Shown here piece after piece: positions 16,310 to 23,359 of a stretch of DNA of 35,405 nucleotides (position 1 is its first letter; each line of letters opens with the position of its first letter). The translations under genes and the position numbers were made by a program. The notes under the pieces were generated by a model. That model ran no database searches. It worked only from the letters and a program-made list of their open reading frames with translations, and was not told the origin of the DNA. Source of the DNA: Gemmatimonadota bacterium (GTDB taxonomy: Bacteria; Gemmatimonadota; Gemmatimonadetes; Longimicrobiales; Gaopeijiaceae); the NCBI GenBank assembly GCA_022561145.1, contig JADFRS010000021.1, forward strand, positions 1 to 35,405. The letters run 5' to 3'.

Positions 16310-16378
16310 AGGGCCTCCAAACGTGTATGCAGGGGAGCCTTTGGTGATATTATTCCGCGATGTCGCCGTGAAGTCCAG

Positions 16379-16392
16379 CACAAAGTACTTGC
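16379..16392. promoter_or_regulatory. Shared 14-nt motif CACAAAGTACTTGC, site 2
   Basis: This is identical to 11941-11954. It is 70 nt before the 667-residue gene and 70 nt before sixA on the other strand, so it could control either or both. Confidence 0.5.
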
Positions 16393-16462
16393 TTTAGACC
16401 GATCCGAAATCCTGTATTTCCTTAAATACCCCTCTCGACCGACTCTCTAACAGGGAAAGCCG

Positions 16463-18466
16463 ATGAGCGAAGGCGACGCTTCGACGCCTGAGGCGCCAAA
16501 GCCCAATCCGTCCTCCCCACAGGCGCGCAGTGGTGGGCCTCCGCCACTTTCCTGGCCTCCGCCTGGCATGGAGTGGATCCAGGGAAGACTCTGGCAAGTG
16601 ACCGTCGTGGCGATGCTGGGGAGTCTGGTCACCGTGCTGCCACTCATCTGGTCGTTGGCGGTGTCGCAGGATTTCTGGAGTCTAGGACCACTCGGGGAGC
16701 ACTGGGAGCTCGGCCTCACGATCACGATGGTGGGGCTGACCGTCTTGTTCGCGGCCTTTTTCCTGCTTTTCAGCCTGATGCGCGCTGCGGGGAGGGCGGC
16801 CGATCTCGGTTACGGCTTCCTGACCATCCTCGAGGTGACCACCGACCTGAGCCGTGACACCGGCTTCCTGCTCCAAGGCAAGCGCCATTATTCGAGGTTC
16901 AGGAGAGACCAGCGCGGCAATCTGGTGATGGCGCGATTGACCGGGGCGGTCCTCTTGTTGGTGTCCTCGTTGTGGCTTGCCGTAGGCTTCGCGGTTGCGG
17001 TGGCGCTCGCGGCTCGGGGGGTCATCGGACCGCGCGATGTCTGGTTTTTCACTGTGGGACCGAGCGTGGTGTTTTTCGTGACCGGTGGAGGCCTTTACGT
17101 CGCTCAGGCGATTCGGGTCCGGATGGCGAGGCTCGCGTGGTTGTCCGACGACGGGGTGGGTGGCTGGTCGGTCCGCGAGGATGCCACCCGCTGGTCTAAG
17201 TCTCTTGACGACGCACGGAGCATGATCGCTCTGGACGCCGGCGCGAAAAGCCAGGGGAGGCTGTTCCGGAATGCGGCGCTCCTGAGCGTCCTTCTCTTCG
17301 TGATCACTGCCGTGCCGATCGTCACGATCTCCATCACCGGCACCGTCGGCCCCATCCTTGCGGAGATTGCGATCCCCCAATTCCTGCGGGTTCAGGAGAT
17401 GGCTGGTGCGATCGAGCCGCTGCGCCGGTTCCGCGTCGCGCCGAACCCTTCCATAACTCCTGTGCAAGCGGGGCTGGCCTTGAACAACGTCGCTTTCGTG
17501 GGCTTGGTTCCGGACGAGGGCCAGCTCGAGTTGGCTCCGACCCGGCCTTTTGCAGAGCACTGGTTCCCGAACCCCGGGATATTCCCCAACATCTTCCAAG
17601 AGGATGTAGCCAGGGACCTCATGCTTCGGACAGATGGTGGATTCGACTCCGATGAGTTGGCTGCGCTTCGGCAAGCCGCCGCCCATCCGGGACAGGCTGA
17701 GCTCGAAATCCTGGCACACGCCGCGGAAGCCGACCTTGTGAGCACTCGGTGGCAGGTGCCGTTCCCGGACACGCTGTCCATGTTCACAATACCGCTCCCC
17801 CACTTCACGGAGATCCGGTACGCCGCGTTGGCGAACGTCAGCAGGGCGGCAGTGGAGGTCATGGACGGAGACCCGGAGCAAGCGGAGCGGACGCTTCATC
17901 AGATGATTTCGGCGGGATTCCTTCTGGTCGATCACGGGCCGACGCTCATCGACAACCTGATGGGTGTGGTTATCGTGGGACTCGGCGGAGACGCCCTGGA
18001 AGGGTTATACGAGGTCCGTGGCCGCACCGAGGACCTGAGCACGCTCAAATGGGCTCGTGAGTCGGCTGCGGCCGCCGCGCACGCCTCCAGACTAGGGGTG
18101 AACGAGGACGACATCCATACCGTGCTGAAGGGCATTCCCAATATCGTCGAGGATGAAACCGCACTACGAGGTCTGCGTTGGGAGTACCTCGCGACGTTCA
18201 ACATGCTGGCGCCGTGTATAAACCTTCACAAGATGGTATTCGGCCCGGATGAGACCTACGATGAATGGCTTCTAAGGAGTAAGGCTGCGCTCGTTCGCTT
18301 CCCGGGAGAGGCTCCGCTGTTCGAGTTGGCCAGTTCGGGCGTGACCAACCTCGTGCAGGAAGTCGGGACTCTCTCACGGATCCTGACCATCGTGCTCGGC
18401 AGGCAGACCAAATCCGGAAGCTGTGCGACCTTCATCTCAGCGTTCGAAACCTACGGGAGTTTCTGA
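16463..18466 (+). CDS. Large membrane protein of unknown function (667 residues)
   Basis: A proline-rich N-terminus (residues 1-40) leads to membrane segments at about 45-67, 83-106, 159-184, 193-215 and 270-292. A 370-residue soluble C-terminal domain follows. With an odd number of helices after a cytoplasmic N-terminus, this domain would face the periplasm, which is inference. The C-terminal part is alpha-helical (for example EDVARDLMLRTDGGFDSDEL and RAAVEVMDGDPEQAERTLHQ) and may be built from helical repeats. I recognise no domain. The ribosome site is GGGAAAG. It has its own promoter region with the shared motif, and a hairpin at 18504-18540 follows. Confidence 0.8.
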   Translation: MSEGDASTPEAPKPNPSSPQARSGGPPPLSWPPPGMEWIQGRLWQVTVVAMLGSLVTVLPLIWSLAVSQDFWSLGPLGEHWELGLTITMVGLTVLFAAFFLLFSLMRAAGRAADLGYGFLTILEVTTDLSRDTGFLLQGKRHYSRFRRDQRGNLVMARLTGAVLLLVSSLWLAVGFAVAVALAARGVIGPRDVWFFTVGPSVVFFVTGGGLYVAQAIRVRMARLAWLSDDGVGGWSVREDATRWSKSLDDARSMIALDAGAKSQGRLFRNAALLSVLLFVITAVPIVTISITGTVGPILAEIAIPQFLRVQEMAGAIEPLRRFRVAPNPSITPVQAGLALNNVAFVGLVPDEGQLELAPTRPFAEHWFPNPGIFPNIFQEDVARDLMLRTDGGFDSDELAALRQAAAHPGQAELEILAHAAEADLVSTRWQVPFPDTLSMFTIPLPHFTEIRYAALANVSRAAVEVMDGDPEQAERTLHQMISAGFLLVDHGPTLIDNLMGVVIVGLGGDALEGLYEVRGRTEDLSTLKWARESAAAAAHASRLGVNEDDIHTVLKGIPNIVEDETALRGLRWEYLATFNMLAPCINLHKMVFGPDETYDEWLLRSKAALVRFPGEAPLFELASSGVTNLVQEVGTLSRILTIVLGRQTKSGSCATFISAFETYGSF

Positions 18467-18503
18467 CGAGTCACCCTCCCCACGGCGCCACCTGCTAGAC
18501 AAG

Positions 18504-18540
18504 GCGGGCCAGACCTTCTAGATCGGGGGGTCCGGCCCGC
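18504..18540. terminator. Strong hairpin between 18466 and the M28 gene
   Basis: GCGGGCC-A-GACC (18504-18515) pairs with GGTC-C-GGCCCGC (18529-18540) around a 13-nt loop. It may terminate the upstream gene or be a leader structure of the M28 gene, whose start is 22 nt downstream. No T run follows. Confidence 0.55.
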
Positions 18541-18562
18541 AACTTTCTTGGGGAGGTAAGTA

Positions 18563-19936
18563 GTGTCGAGATCCAGTCTTAGTGTATTCGTAGTACTCTT
18601 CGTCGCGTTGGCCCTCGCTCAGTCCGCGTCTGCCCAGACCGACATCGAGCGAGCCTACCGGGGTGACGCCGACCGTCTCATCGAGGCGGCACTGGCGGAC
18701 AGTGCTGCGTATGACCGCCTGGCCGAGCTGGTCGACCGCTTCGGGCATCGCCACAGCGGGTCTGCCAGCCTGGAACTCGCGATCGACTGGATCCTCGACC
18801 AGATGGAGGCTGACGGCCTCGAAAACGTCCACGGCGAGCCGGTCTTGGTGCCTCACTGGGTTCGTGGCCAAGAGTCCATCCACATGCTTCAACCTCGCCG
18901 GAAGGAGCTCCCGATGCTTGGCCTCGGAGGTAGCGTCGGAACTCCACCGGGCGGTATCCGGAGTGAGGTCATGGTCGTGGGGAGCTTCGCCGAACTCGAG
19001 GCACGGGCGGATGAGGCGCCCGGACGCATCGTGCTCTTCAATGTCCCGTTCACCTCGTACGGCGAAACCGTGCGATACCGCGGCGACGGCGCGGTGGCGG
19101 CAGCCCGTGTGGGAGCGGTCGCCAGCATCATCCGGTCCGTGACGAACTACTCGCAGCAGACACCGCACACCGGGGCGATGGGCTACGCGGAGGGGGTGAC
19201 CAGGATCCCGCACGCCGCCATCACCGTGGAGGACGCCGAGATGATCCAGCGCATGGTGGATCGCGGCGAACGCGTCGAACTGCTGATCGAGATGGAAGCG
19301 AAGACTCTTCCCGACGTCATGTCGCGCAACGTGGTTGCGGAGATCGTTGGCCGTGAGAAGCCGGAAGAGGTCGTTGTTCTCGGTGGACACATCGACTCAT
19401 GGGACGTCGGGCAGGGTGCCATGGATGACGCGGGGGGTAGCGTCGCGGCATGGGAGGCGGTCCGGCTCATGAAGGAACTGGGCATGAGACCTCGCAGGAC
19501 GGTGCGCGTGGTGCTTTGGACCAACGAGGAGAACGGCTTGGCGGGTGGTAACGCTTACCGCGAAGCCCATTTGGACGAGGTCGGCGACCACGTGCTTGGC
19601 ATTGAGTCCGATAGCGGCGTGTTTCGCCCGCTCGGATTCGGTTTTACCGGGTCTGACGACGCGTTTGAGATCATGCAGCGCATCGGGCGTTTGCTGGACC
19701 GGATTGATGCCGGCAGAATCAGTCGTGGCGGCGGCGGGGCCGATATAAGGCCCCTCCAGCGGGACGGAGTGCCGGTAATGGGACTTCAGGTGGACGGCGC
19801 GCGCTATTTCTGGTATCACCACACTCATGCGGACACGATCGACAAGCTCGATCCCCGTGAGGTGGGACTCAGCGTCGCCGCCATGGCCGTGATAGCCTAT
19901 GTGGTCGCGGATCTGCCCGAGCGATTGCCACGGTAA
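18563..19936 (+). CDS. Secreted M28-family metallopeptidase (carboxypeptidase Q-like)
   Basis: The protein has 457 residues, starts at GTG 18563 after GGGAGG, and has a signal peptide ending SASAQT. The di-zinc site is complete: H276-x-D278 (GGHIDSWDVG), D288-D289 in the AMDDAGG stretch, E322-E323 (TNEENGLAGG) and H420/H422 (YHHTHADT). A PA-type insert lies between about residues 110 and 230. It is an aminopeptidase or dipeptidase of the plasma glutamate carboxypeptidase type and should act outside the cytoplasm, producing amino acids from peptides. A long intergenic region follows it. Confidence 0.92.
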   Translation: MSRSSLSVFVVLFVALALAQSASAQTDIERAYRGDADRLIEAALADSAAYDRLAELVDRFGHRHSGSASLELAIDWILDQMEADGLENVHGEPVLVPHWVRGQESIHMLQPRRKELPMLGLGGSVGTPPGGIRSEVMVVGSFAELEARADEAPGRIVLFNVPFTSYGETVRYRGDGAVAAARVGAVASIIRSVTNYSQQTPHTGAMGYAEGVTRIPHAAITVEDAEMIQRMVDRGERVELLIEMEAKTLPDVMSRNVVAEIVGREKPEEVVVLGGHIDSWDVGQGAMDDAGGSVAAWEAVRLMKELGMRPRRTVRVVLWTNEENGLAGGNAYREAHLDEVGDHVLGIESDSGVFRPLGFGFTGSDDAFEIMQRIGRLLDRIDAGRISRGGGGADIRPLQRDGVPVMGLQVDGARYFWYHHTHADTIDKLDPREVGLSVAAMAVIAYVVADLPERLPR

Positions 19937-20217
19937 GAGCCTGTCTACGCCATGCCTCGGGTTCCATTACCTAGGGCGCGAGGTGCACTAGGCCGAGACT
20001 GACTCCGGCACTTGGTCGGTCGACTCGAGCAGGTCGCTTATCGCAGGAGGGCTCCGCCCACGTCGTTCAGCAGTACCATACCACGTTCGCCTCGCTCAAG
20101 GAGTGTTAGGAATTGGCGGCTCCCGCGCAGTACTCCGGGGGCGATACGTTAATGAGAATCGGCTATGAGGCCGCCATTCTTTAGCACCTTAAGAGATCTT
20201 CACGACCCCCTCGTAGC
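19937..20217. other. Intergenic stretch with no recognised gene
   Basis: I see no convincing coding frame and no tRNA T-arm. There are short inverted repeats such as GGCGG/CCGCC. A small hairpin CCCCT-CGTAGCTT-AGGGG (20207-20224) reaches into the 3' end of the next gene and may act as a terminator between the convergent M28 and S51 genes. Confidence 0.5.
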
Positions 20218-21096
20218 TTAGGGGCGAACGCCGGGCCAGGGGTTCCGCTCCTGGGGCCCCACCGGCTGCGTCGAGCGCGTCGGCCGCGTTCCTTCACGGG
20301 TAACCAGGTCGAAGCGATCGCCCGGAGCCAGGAAATAGAATCTGCCACTGCCGTTGACCGTCTTTTGACTGTCATAGATGAGCACGTAGCTCTCACCAAT
20401 CACCTCGAACCGATCTCCCGTGACCACAATGGCCGTGTTCTCGTCGATGCCAATTCCCAAGAGTTCGGGTCTCGCCTCGACGATCTCGATCAGGTCGAAC
20501 TGTCGGTTGCGCCTCAACACGTGCTGATCGATGGCGGTGTTCTTGAGGTAGCCGAAGCCGACCTCGTGGTCCCCCATCATGATCGTGTTGGTTTGCGAGT
20601 CGCCGCGCGCGAGATAGGAACCCTGAATCGAGGCGCCCGCGGAAGATCCCCCGATGACACCGCCTCGACCGAGGACGTTGTGGATTTCCACTTCAGTGAG
20701 GGTTCCGCCGTAAGCGTCGACGAGCCGCCACTGCCGGCCTCCTGGAAACCAGATACCGGTGGCCTCCGTGATCGGCTTCACGAACTCAGGCGAGTCGGCT
20801 TTGGCACGGTCGTTGGTGTGCAAGACCGTCAGGTTGGTCGCACCTTGCGCTCGGAAGGCGCTGAGCCCGCCAAAAAACTGATCGTAATCGTCGCCGCCAC
20901 CTGCTGTCGGGATGACGACTATGGCTGCTTGCGGGCCTCCTGCGAGCTCGATGAACCGCTGCATTATCGCCGGGTCGCGCATGGCGCCGCCGACGATGAC
21001 CAGCGAGCCTCGAGCTGGGCCCACCTTTTGTGCGTTACCGAGGGCGGGGAGGGCCAAGAAGCCCATGACCGCAAGAATGCTCAATCTCTTCATCAT
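20218..21096 (-). CDS. Cyanophycinase-like S51 serine peptidase, secreted
   Basis: The protein has 292 residues. It starts at ATG 21096 behind GGAGGG, and a signal peptide ends near GNAQ. The fold is S51: SLVIVGGAMRD, IVVIPTAGGGDDYDQFF, IWFPGGRQWRL, then the nucleophile elbow IGGSSAGASIQG with Ser152 as the likely catalytic serine. The later GIDENTAIVV and GESYVLIYD stretches are also family features. Relatives cleave cyanophycin or other aspartyl peptides. Here the signal peptide means it acts outside the cytoplasm, so scavenging of external peptides is more likely than storage-polymer use. Confidence 0.9.
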   Translation of the reverse strand: MMKRLSILAVMGFLALPALGNAQKVGPARGSLVIVGGAMRDPAIMQRFIELAGGPQAAIVVIPTAGGGDDYDQFFGGLSAFRAQGATNLTVLHTNDRAKADSPEFVKPITEATGIWFPGGRQWRLVDAYGGTLTEVEIHNVLGRGGVIGGSSAGASIQGSYLARGDSQTNTIMMGDHEVGFGYLKNTAIDQHVLRRNRQFDLIEIVEARPELLGIGIDENTAIVVTGDRFEVIGESYVLIYDSQKTVNGSGRFYFLAPGDRFDLVTREGTRPTRSTQPVGPQERNPWPGVRP

Positions 21097-21242
21097 ACGT
21101 ATTTCCCTCCAAGGGCAGAGGCCGAGTGAAGGAGCACAGCGGATGGCGCTACGAGTGCCCCGGTGGATGGCGAGGGGCCAAGGTGAGGGAAGAGATCGCC
21201 ACGCGATAGGGTGACGCCGGGCCGAGTTCGCTGACCGATGGT

Positions 21243-21830
21243 CTAGTGGCCACCCTCGCGTTCGAGGTCGAGCAGGTGCCGCTTCCGCCAGAGACCACCG
21301 CTATAACCTCTGAGCTGTCCGTCGCTCCCCACTACCCGGTGGCACGGGATGATGAGAGCGATTCGGTTGTCCCCGTTGGCCCTTCCGACCGCGCGCTGCG
21401 CGCCAGGGTGGTTCGCCAGGCGTGCGAGTTCCTCATAGGTGCTGGTCGAGCCGTACGGAATCTCGATCAGGCGCTGCCAGACCTCCAGCTGGAAGGCGGT
21501 GCCGGCGAGGTTTAAGGCGACGTCGAAGGAGGTGCGCCGGCCATCGAAATATTCGGTAACCTCGTGCTCGGCCTGCTCGAGGTGGACGTTGCTGCCGGGT
21601 GTTACCGAGCACTTTAGCCGGCGCCTCACCCGTTTGAGCTGAGTCTCGAGCAGGGGCCGGTCCGCGAACTCGAGAAGGCAGAGTCCCTCCTCGGAGGCGA
21701 GTGCCACCATGGGGCCGAGCGGTGTAAGGATCCGGCGGGCTAGCACGACGTCGAGAGCAGTGGCGCGTCCCGGCGTCGCTCCAAAGAACCCTCCAAAGGC
21801 CTCGGTAGCCGGCAGCGTAAGTGTCGTCAC
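21243..21830 (-). CDS. ogt: Methylated-DNA--protein-cysteine methyltransferase
   Basis: The protein has 195 residues and transfers alkyl groups from O6-alkylguanine to its own cysteine. The active site IPCHRV contains Cys163. The preceding helix-turn-helix (YGSTSTYEELARLA) and the asparagine hinge RANGDNRIALI are present. An N-terminal domain of about 100 residues is typical of the Ogt type. There is no AraC-like Ada domain. The start, a GTG at 21830, has no strong ribosome site. It follows the susD gene on the same strand, separated by a strong inverted repeat. Confidence 0.92.
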   Translation of the reverse strand: MTTLTLPATEAFGGFFGATPGRATALDVVLARRILTPLGPMVALASEEGLCLLEFADRPLLETQLKRVRRRLKCSVTPGSNVHLEQAEHEVTEYFDGRRTSFDVALNLAGTAFQLEVWQRLIEIPYGSTSTYEELARLANHPGAQRAVGRANGDNRIALIIPCHRVVGSDGQLRGYSGGLWRKRHLLDLEREGGH

Positions 21831-21911
21831 GGATCAAATGTGGCGAACGGGATCCGATCGTTCCACCGAAACGCTTACATGGAATTCAGATGTGGGTGGG
21901 AGCCACCCTGC

Positions 21912-21939
21912 CACCCCCGGGGGACTTCCCCCGGGGGTG
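21912..21939. terminator. Perfect 13-bp inverted repeat after susD
   Basis: CACCCCCGGGGGA (21912-21924) pairs perfectly with TCCCCCGGGGGTG (21927-21939), separated by only two bases. It lies just downstream of the SusD stop on the minus strand, so it is probably the terminator of the susCD operon. Each arm is itself partly palindromic. No T run follows. Confidence 0.65.
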
Positions 21940-21959
21940 CAGAACAACGTGCGGAGAAA

Positions 21960-23303
21960 TCAGCCGCCTCGGGCCAGCGTTTCAGCCTCCGGAATGGGGA
22001 ACATGGCATTCACCTGGTGCGACGGAACCGCGAGCGGAAGCTCACTGAGCTTTCCATACCGCCGCATGTCGATCCACCGATGCCCGCCCTCGAACAGGAG
22101 CGAGAACCACTTCTGGTTCAGGAGCTCGTCGAGGATGTTGGCCGCAGTGAGGTCGGCCCGGGCATCCAACCCGCCCGAAGTCGTACGGATGAGGTTGATG
22201 TCGTCCGCTGCGTCGGCAATGTTGCCGAGCCCGACGTTGGCTTCGGCGCGGAGCAGGATGAGCTCCTCGTTCCGAATGAACGGGACCGTGGCACCAGTGC
22301 TCAGGTAGATGTTGAACGCCTTGTCGGACGTCACACCCAACTGAGTCTGGGGTGGTATGTCGCGGATTTTCGCAGCGATCCGGTCGTCGACGTCGCCGTT
22401 CTCCTTGAGCTCAGCCGCCGCTGCGGCCGCCGGGTGCGCCAGAATGTCCGGGGTCTGGGTAGGATCGAACAGGTTGTTTCTGGTATCTCCGGAAGCCGAT
22501 CCAAACGTGTGATACACGCCCAAGGTCAGGTCGGCGCCCGTGTCGAGGAAGGAGGCGTCCAGCGAGGCCAAAGCACCGCTGAAGTTGCCCATGTATACGT
22601 CCACGCGTGCCTTGAGAGCCCGGTTGAACATCACGAATGTCCCGGGAATGTCGAACCCGTCGAACCCGGAGGTGAGCAGGAACGGAAAGCTCTCTCCGCC
22701 GGCTTGAAGGTGCCCGCGAGCCTCGTCGAGCAACGCAGCGATCGCAGTGAGCACCTGATCCCTGCCCACGATCGGGGCCGGCTCCGCATCGAGCGGGCGG
22801 TCGGTGTCGATCACCGCACCGTTCGTGTCGCGCGTGTTGATGACCATCAGGAGGTCATACGCCTGGATGGTCTTGGCGAAGCCACGAATCGCTTCGAGCT
22901 CTGCGCCGGAGAATCCCTGCGCCTCCGCGAGAGAGTTTAGCAGGATATTGGCGTTCCGGATATTTCTGTACCGGAGCGTCCACAGGTTCGCGCCGAACGC
23001 CGGGCTACCCGGGTCCAACGCACCATCCAGCATCTCGGTGATGAACCGAGGATCCGAACCGTCGAAGTTGTAGGATTCTCGGCCCAGGATGCCCAGCAAC
23101 GATGTGTATCCGTTGCGGGTGGCTATCTGCGCGCGGGTTCCCACTAGCAGGCCTTGGGCCGAAGTGTTCACCAGCACACGCGTTGGGTTGTTCTGGAGCT
23201 CTTCCAGGCTCGGATTGTTGAAGTCGGGGATCAGGAGATCGTCGCTGCAACCTGCCAGCACGACAGCTCCGACCAGCACCGACAGCAAAGGTAGTTTACG
23301 CAT
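21960..23303 (-). CDS. SusD/RagB-family outer-membrane lipoprotein
   Basis: The protein has 447 residues. It starts at ATG 23303 behind GAAGGA, followed by a lipoprotein signal with lipobox AGC. After IPDFNNPSLEELQNNPTRV comes the helical TPR-like scaffold characteristic of SusD, ending in NEELILLRAEANVGLGNIAD and the substrate-loop region GHRWIDMRRYG. SusD caps the SusC transporter on the cell surface and captures the substrate. It lies 46 nt downstream of susC on the same strand and forms one operon with it. The substrate could be a peptide or a glycan; neighbours favour peptides, which is inference. Confidence 0.93.
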   Translation of the reverse strand: MRKLPLLSVLVGAVVLAGCSDDLLIPDFNNPSLEELQNNPTRVLVNTSAQGLLVGTRAQIATRNGYTSLLGILGRESYNFDGSDPRFITEMLDGALDPGSPAFGANLWTLRYRNIRNANILLNSLAEAQGFSGAELEAIRGFAKTIQAYDLLMVINTRDTNGAVIDTDRPLDAEPAPIVGRDQVLTAIAALLDEARGHLQAGGESFPFLLTSGFDGFDIPGTFVMFNRALKARVDVYMGNFSGALASLDASFLDTGADLTLGVYHTFGSASGDTRNNLFDPTQTPDILAHPAAAAAAELKENGDVDDRIAAKIRDIPPQTQLGVTSDKAFNIYLSTGATVPFIRNEELILLRAEANVGLGNIADAADDINLIRTTSGGLDARADLTAANILDELLNQKWFSLLFEGGHRWIDMRRYGKLSELPLAVPSHQVNAMFPIPEAETLARGG

Positions 23304-23359
23304 TTTGGTATATCCTTCGCTGAGAATCGAAAGACGATTCAGTCGCATAGCAATCATGA

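Noticed and set aside
16682-17935. 417-residue open frame on the minus strand
   Set aside because: It is antisense to the 667-residue gene, rich in Arg, His and Pro with no membrane or domain pattern.
20206-20224. tRNA-like start CCCCCTCGTAGCTTA
   Set aside because: It resembles a tRNA 5' end, but no D-arm, anticodon or T-arm follows. It is better explained as a short hairpin at the 3' end of the S51 gene.
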